Positions 33,747 to 37,207 of a DNA stretch of 37,207 nucleotides are shown here, piece after piece. The position numbers and the translations under genes were made by a program. Under the pieces are notes generated by a model. It searched no databases, had not been told where the DNA came from, and saw nothing but the letters and a program-made list of their open reading frames with translations. Numbering within the stretch: the first letter of the stretch is position 1; every line of letters begins with the position of its first letter. Location of the stretch: contig JAPLKA010000105.1 in the NCBI GenBank assembly GCA_026388315.1, positions 1 through 37,207 of the forward strand, in the 5' to 3' direction. This DNA is from Pseudomonadota bacterium. Its GTDB lineage: Bacteria; Desulfobacterota; Syntrophorhabdia; Syntrophorhabdales; Syntrophorhabdaceae.

Positions 33747-34988
33747 GTGACGAAAAAGTTGCTCACTTTCGAAACTCCATTTGATACGTACACGGCATCC
33801 GCAGTCATCGGTGAAGGTGGTGCGGGTCGGGTGTATGCCGTTATGAATGCTTCTGGAGAGGAGTTCGCCCTCAAGCGCTTAACCCCTGAGCGCGTAACTG
33901 CTGAACGCTTAAAGCGTTTTAGGAATGAAATACAGTTCTGTCAGAACTGCGGCCATCCGAACGTTGTCAGGGTCGTCGATACGGGTGCCACCCTCATAAA
34001 AGAAGTTAAGTGCCCTTTCTATATTATGCCTCGTTACTCCGGGACGCTTAGAACGCTGATGGGTAACGTGAAGCCTGACGAAATAGTGGAGCTTTTCTCG
34101 CAGATATTGAATGGCGTCGAAGCCGCGCACCTCGCGAAAGTGTGGCACAGAGATCTAAAGCCGGAAAACATACTTTATGAAGGACGCGCAAACCGTCTGC
34201 TGGTCGCAGATTTCGGAATCGCCCGATTCGAGGAAGAAGAATTATATACCGCTGTTGAGACCAAGGCAGCCGACCGGTTAGCTAATTTCCAATATTCAGC
34301 CCCGGAGCAACGCATCAGGAATTCCAAAGTTGACCATCGAGCTGACATTTTTGCCCTTGGCCTAATTCTCAATGAACTGTTTACGAGAGAAATACTGCAG
34401 GGTGCCGGTCACAAAAGAATAGCTGATGTTGCCACGCACTATGCTTATCTTGATGACCTCATAGAGCTCATGACTCAGCAAAATCCCGCAAATCGTCCGG
34501 AGTCGATAGAAAGAATCAAGATAGAACTGATCGGTAGGAAAAATGTGTTTGTTGCGCTGCAGAAATACGACGAATCGAAGAAACAAGTTGTCTTTGCCAC
34601 CGAACTCCCTCAGTTCGAACCAATTCGGATTGTCGGCCTGGATTATGAATCCGGGATATTGAAATTGAAGTTAAGTCGAAACATTCCACCCGGGTGGGTG
34701 CAAGAATTCCAATATCCTCGTGGTGGACATTCATCTATCATGGGATACGGACCCGAACGATTTGAAATTCGCGGTAATATAGCTTCAATAGGGGTGCGCA
34801 ACGACGAAAGTTTCATACAACAAATTGTCGACCATGCAAAGAATTACGTGAATGCCGCCAATCAAGGCTATGTCCAGCAAGAGCAAGACCGGGCAAGGAA
34901 AGAAGAGCAGCAACGAAGAACCGCTTTAGAGAAACAAATTACTGAAGCAGAAATGAGGAAGAATATTCTTTCTAACGTAAAACTTTGA
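33747..34988 (+). CDS. Hanks-type Ser/Thr protein kinase with coiled-coil tail (cassette 3)
   Basis: 413 residues from GTG 33747, just after the cassette start at 33728. Kinase core complete: glycine loop GEGGAGRV (22-29), Lys43 in FALKRL, helix-C Glu61, HRDLKPEN (134-141), DFG (155-157), SAPEQR and DHRADIFALG. After ~265 comes an unrecognised beta-rich region (IVGLDYESGILKLKL, FEIRGNIASIGVRND) and a C-terminal coiled coil (EQDRARKEEQQRR). No transmembrane segment, so it is not a PASTA/PknB-type receptor. Soluble kinases with unknown tails occur in phage-defence loci (Stk2 is one example). Its target could be the neighbouring cassette proteins, but independent cassettes need not cooperate. 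Confidence 0.87.
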   Translation: MTKKLLTFETPFDTYTASAVIGEGGAGRVYAVMNASGEEFALKRLTPERVTAERLKRFRNEIQFCQNCGHPNVVRVVDTGATLIKEVKCPFYIMPRYSGTLRTLMGNVKPDEIVELFSQILNGVEAAHLAKVWHRDLKPENILYEGRANRLLVADFGIARFEEEELYTAVETKAADRLANFQYSAPEQRIRNSKVDHRADIFALGLILNELFTREILQGAGHKRIADVATHYAYLDDLIELMTQQNPANRPESIERIKIELIGRKNVFVALQKYDESKKQVVFATELPQFEPIRIVGLDYESGILKLKLSRNIPPGWVQEFQYPRGGHSSIMGYGPERFEIRGNIASIGVRNDESFIQQIVDHAKNYVNAANQGYVQQEQDRARKEEQQRRTALEKQITEAEMRKNILSNVKL

Positions 34989-34991
34989 CTT

Positions 34992-35057
34992 CGCTAACCA
35001 GGCGCTGAAGCCGATCGTGGCCCTATCAGGCCACTCCGGCTTAGCTTTTTGTTCTCC
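34992..35057 (+). other. attC site 3
   Basis: 66 bp. R'' CGCTAAC (34992-34998) is the exact inverse of the cassette-3 start GTTAGCG (33727). R' is GTTCTCC (35051-35057). The arms GCT-G-AAGCCG / CGGCTT-AGC leave one extrahelical G and the tip is GTGGCC / GGCCAC. The CAGGCGCTGAAGCC block resembles common environmental attC sites. Confidence 0.85.
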
Positions 35058-35180
35058 CGGCGCTTCGCGCCGCGAGAATCGGGGTAGTTAAGCCGTCAAC
35101 TCCTTCCCGTCGCTCCGCTTCGGGAGAACAAGGAATTGAAGACCGATGCCCCTTCGGGGCACGGCTTAACTACCCCGATT
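35052..35180 (+). other. Gene-less cassette 4 with attC-like site 4
   Basis: It starts at GTTCTCC (35051-35057). The exact inverse GGAGAAC lies at 35123-35129, followed by an attC-like fold (TGCCCC-TTC-GGGGCA, CCG/CGG and AAG/CTT helices with unpaired A residues). The expected R' is degenerate (GATTGGA at ~35178). Within ~120 bp there is no ORF, only hairpins. Confidence 0.55.
35077..35180. repeat. Perfect 20-bp inverted repeat inside cassette 4
   Basis: AATCGGGGTAGTTAAGCCGT (35077-35096) is the exact inverse of 35161-35180. Smaller hairpins lie inside and beside it (TTCTCCCG/CGGGAGAA; GGCGC-TTC-GCGCC). The words GTTAAGC and GCTTAAC in the arms also match attC cores, suggesting an inverted duplication of an attC end. 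Confidence 0.7.
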
Positions 35181-35198
35181 GGAACCAAGAAAATGATA

Positions 35199-35506
35199 AA
35201 CAGTCATAAATCTTCAATGACTGAAATATACAGACACTGTGTCTGTAACATTGTCGAAACTGTTGCGACAGAATTTAAAATCCTCATAAAGCCAATACAG
35301 GCTTTGGTTTGTACAATTAAACGTTTTTTGTATTCACTGTGAATACAATTTTGAAAACTGTTGAAAGATTGTTTTTTATGTAGTACAAAAAAAATATAAA
35401 AGAAGGTTTTAAAATGGCTTGTTTTTTCTCTCCATAAGATTTATAGAAAAGAACAAAGACAAAAGACATGCTAAAAGCTATAATAAAAACAAAACCATGA
35501 AAAATT
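35199..35506. repeat. Structured repeat, copy A (left of the transposase element)
   Basis: A ~308-bp block homologous to 36741-37043. Hairpins: ACAGACAC-T-GTGTCTGT (35230-35246), TGTCGAAA-CTG-TTGCGACA (35252-35270) and GTATTCAC-T-GTGAATAC (35330-35346). A conserved single-stranded stretch contains AATTTAAAATC and ATAAAGCCAATACAGG. No gene on the plus strand. On the minus strand a short hydrophobic frame (GFVFIIAFSMSFVFVLF) has a counterpart in copy B. Confidence 0.7.
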
Positions 35507-35529
35507 TCTGGGGGAATGTATGGGGGGGA

Positions 35530-36565
35530 ATGGGGTCAAATCTTTATCCTTGACATCATCCCTCATTTCTTGGTAATATTACCCCATGGCCCGCCCGTTA
35601 CGCATCCAGTTTGAAAATGCTTACTATCACGTTACCTGCAGAGGCAACGCAGGGGAACCGATCTTTTCCGAGGACTATGACAGAAGGAAGTTTCTTCTTC
35701 TTTTACAGCATTCCGCTGAAATCTATCGGGTAAATATCCTTGCCTTCGTCCTTATGACAAATCATTTTCATCTCATCATAAAGACACCTTCCGCAAATAT
35801 CCAGGAGTTTATGCGCCACTTTAACATCTCATACACTGCCTTCTTTAACAAACAGCACGGGAGATGCGGGCATCTCTTCCAGGGCAGATATAAGTCCTTT
35901 GTGATTGACGCCGATGCCTACCTGCTGGAGGCATCCCGGTACGTACACTTGAACCCCGTCCGTATACAAAAAGGGTTAAGCACCGAACAGAAGATCACCT
36001 TATTAAAGAACTACAGATGGAGCAGCTATTATGACTACAGCGTACGCATCCGCCATCCTTTTCTCTCCTTGGAGGTGATACTTAATTACTTCAAAGGGAA
36101 GAAGGAACGCTACAGGGATTTTGTGGAAAGCGGCATAACACTCACAATAAATCCGTTAGAAAAGGGAAAGGGGCATGGAATTGTAGGGGATGCGCCGTTC
36201 ATTGAGAAGCTCATGACCGGAATTATTATAAAGCCCAAACGGGAACAGCCTGCCATGAAACAGATCATAAAAAAGGTGCAGCCGGAGAGGATACTTCAGG
36301 TAATAGCCGGCTTGCTGAACCTTCGCACAGAAGAGTTCCTGCAGAAAGGACACAAAGGTATTGCCCGCGGTCTTGCCATGGAGATGCTCTACCGCTACGG
36401 CGGTATGAACCAGAGAGAGATCGGCGAACTCATGGGGATCGACTACAGCGCCGTCAGTGTAGCAAGGAAGCGCCTTGCAGGAATGCTTGAGAAAGACAAA
36501 GACCTGACAAAGACATTCCATGAGATACAAGGGCTTCTGAGTCAAGGATAAAGATTTGACCCCAT
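35530..36565 (+). mobile_element. Transposase element bounded by 25-bp perfect inverted repeats
   Basis: 35530-35554 and 36541-36565 are exact inverse copies (outer part ATGGGGTCAAATC). They enclose the Y1 transposase gene, whose last codons and stop lie inside the right repeat. There is no target-site duplication, as expected for HUH elements. Two diverged copies of a ~305-bp repeat flank it. Confidence 0.7.
35586..36551 (+). CDS. Y1 (HUH) transposase, REP-associated type, with DnaA-like C-terminal domain
   Basis: 321 residues. The N-terminal IS200-like domain starts with the family signature MARPLRIQFENAYYHVTCRG. The metal-binding HUH motif is His60-Phe-His62 in TNHFHLII and the nucleophile is Tyr119 in EASRYVHLNPVR. 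The C-terminal ~90 residues resemble a DnaA domain IV-type helix-turn-helix (AMEMLYRYGGMNQREIGELM, DYSAVSVARKRL), a fusion common in deltaproteobacteria. It cuts single-stranded hairpin DNA, so the hairpin-rich repeats on both sides are possible substrates. The reading frame is intact. Confidence 0.93.
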   Translation: MARPLRIQFENAYYHVTCRGNAGEPIFSEDYDRRKFLLLLQHSAEIYRVNILAFVLMTNHFHLIIKTPSANIQEFMRHFNISYTAFFNKQHGRCGHLFQGRYKSFVIDADAYLLEASRYVHLNPVRIQKGLSTEQKITLLKNYRWSSYYDYSVRIRHPFLSLEVILNYFKGKKERYRDFVESGITLTINPLEKGKGHGIVGDAPFIEKLMTGIIIKPKREQPAMKQIIKKVQPERILQVIAGLLNLRTEEFLQKGHKGIARGLAMEMLYRYGGMNQREIGELMGIDYSAVSVARKRLAGMLEKDKDLTKTFHEIQGLLSQG

Positions 36566-36740
36566 ATCTTTTTGATTGCTGACCTCTAATCGCTAACAGC
36601 TTGATAATATTGACTTTACTAAGATATTTACAATTGCAGAAACTGTTGCAGCACATGCGCCACAAATCAAGGGGGGGATAAAGGGAACGATGGGGGCGTC
36701 CTTCAATATTTTAATTAAACGGATGGCGGGGAGTAAGATG
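36566..36740. other. Spacer right of the transposase
   Basis: No gene seen. It includes GGGGGGATAAAGGG (36671-36684) and a GGCGGGGAG word just before repeat copy B. Confidence 0.3.
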
Positions 36741-37043
36741 AACAGTCATAAATCTTCAATAATGAGACTTTGCGGACACTGTGTCCGTAACACTTGTAGA
36801 AAATGTTTCTACAGAATTTAAAATCCCATAAAGCCAATACAGGCGATGGTTTGGAACATTAATACTTTTTTCATTCACTGAGAATGAGAGTATGGAAACT
36901 TCCTGATAAATGTTTTTTATAGAGTACAGAAAGCAAAAGAGAAAGTTTTTAAACCGGTTGGTCTTCCTCTCAATGAGAAGTTAAGAGAAGAATAAAGACA
37001 AAAAGCAGAATAGGGGCTATAATAACAAAGAACATGGAAAAAC
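36741..37043. repeat. Structured repeat, copy B (right of the transposase element)
   Basis: Homologous to 35199-35506 at roughly 70% by eye. The same three hairpins persist with changed pairs: CGGACAC-T-GTGTCCG (36773-36787), TGTAGAAA-ATG-TTTCTACA (36795-36813) and TCATTC-ACTGA-GAATGA (36871-36887). The ATAAAGCCAATACAGG stretch is identical. Confidence 0.7.
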
Positions 37044-37128
37044 CGATAGAGGTAAAAGATAAAGTTCCAACACCTATAAGGCCTCCCCGTGTCAATAGAT
37101 AAATCTCTCCTCCAACGAAAAATGTTAC
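36970..37128 (-). pseudogene. Possible remnant of a small membrane protein
   Basis: A 52-codon open minus-strand frame reads FFVGGEIYLLTRGGLIGVG, then a hydrophobic helix MFFVIIAPILLFVFILLL. It has no proper start, but an ATG at 37159 joins it with a one-base slip in an A8 tract (37128-37136 region). Repeat copy A has a similar hydrophobic frame. A decayed gene is the simplest reading; it could also be chance in AT-rich DNA. Confidence 0.25.
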
Positions 37129-37207
37129 TTTTTTTTCGCCCTAACTTACAACTTACCATCTGACTTAATTGCCAACGGCTCCGGCTTTATTTCTTATATC
37201 GGTGCAA

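Larger units (their letters stand above)
31175..35180 (+). mobile_element. Relict chromosomal integron with three coding cassettes and one gene-less cassette
   Basis: A truncated integrase on the minus strand is followed by a candidate Pc promoter and head-to-tail plus-strand cassettes. Each starts with a GTTxxxY-like core whose exact reverse complement lies at the end of the same cassette as the attC R'' box: 31667/32877, 32935/33672, 33727/34992 and 35051/35123. The three coding cassettes each hold one gene. Lengths are about 1268, 792 and 1324 bp, plus ~120 bp for the last. The integrase is broken, so cassettes can move only with integrase supplied in trans. Confidence 0.85.

Noticed and set aside
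32979-34988. Protease and kinase as one two-gene operon or cassette
   Set aside because: Only 27 bp separates them, but exact R''/R' boxes (33672 and 33727) and an attC fold lie at the junction, so they are separate cassettes.
35136-35342. 68-aa plus-strand frame
   Set aside because: It runs through attC-like site 4 and the hairpins of repeat copy A, has no ribosome binding site, and is not kept in copy B.
1-37207. tRNA, rRNA or CRISPR arrays
   Set aside because: I read both strands for cloverleaf-like and regularly spaced repeat patterns and saw none.

Overview
The window looks like a chromosomal segment from a strictly anaerobic, aromatic-degrading, probably syntrophic deltaproteobacterium (Desulfobacterota; Syntrophorhabdus-like or a relative). 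The reason is a class II (ATP-independent) benzoyl-CoA reductase cluster, its downstream ring-cleavage enzymes, two genes that need UGA read as selenocysteine, and an ETF / membrane FeS ETF:quinone oxidoreductase operon of the kind found in syntrophic acyl-CoA and aromatic degraders.

Layout. 1-270: 3' end of an unidentified gene. 555-8242: cell-envelope genes: a subtilisin-type autotransporter, a large exported PDZ/coiled-coil protein with a leaderless-looking promoter, and a MORN-repeat protein. 8243-9166: gene-poor, with a MITE-like element abutting a broken response-regulator fragment and a perfect 29-bp palindrome. 9167-9622: universal stress protein. 9693-13783 (minus strand): dch/bamR, an M24 peptidase, a TIM-barrel protein and radA, closely packed. 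13929-17019 (minus): oah/bamA, had/bamQ and an SDR, ending in a strong terminator. 17020-18198: divergent regulatory region with a broken GNAT gene, phased 11-bp repeats and a duplicated 5' end of bamB. 18199-26826 (plus): bamB, bamC, bamD, fdhD, bamE (HdrA-like, one UGA) and bamF (MvhD-like, one UGA). 27169-31066: membrane FeS oxidoreductase, etfB, etfA. Both plus-strand operons start from a nearly identical promoter/operator element, which suggests joint control of benzoyl-CoA reduction and acyl-CoA oxidation.

31175-35180 is the most unusual part. A truncated integrase fragment on the minus strand faces three plus-strand genes: a nucleoside-deoxyribosyltransferase/TIR-like protein, a trypsin-like protease and a Ser/Thr kinase. 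Each sits in its own integron cassette. I can pair four consecutive cassette starts with their attC R'' boxes as exact 7-base reverse complements (GTTATGT/ACATAAC, GTTGTGC/GCACAAC, GTTAGCG/CGCTAAC, GTTCTCC/GGAGAAC). In the sites examined the R boxes enclose a hairpin with unpaired bases, as attC sites do. This is a relict chromosomal integron whose three coding cassettes all look like conflict or defence proteins.

35199-37043: a REP-associated-type (Y1, HUH) transposase with 25-bp perfect inverted ends, lying between two diverged ~305-bp copies of a repeat that contains three hairpins with compensatory base changes.

Limits: all calls come from reading the sequence. No database search, folding program or alignment was run.
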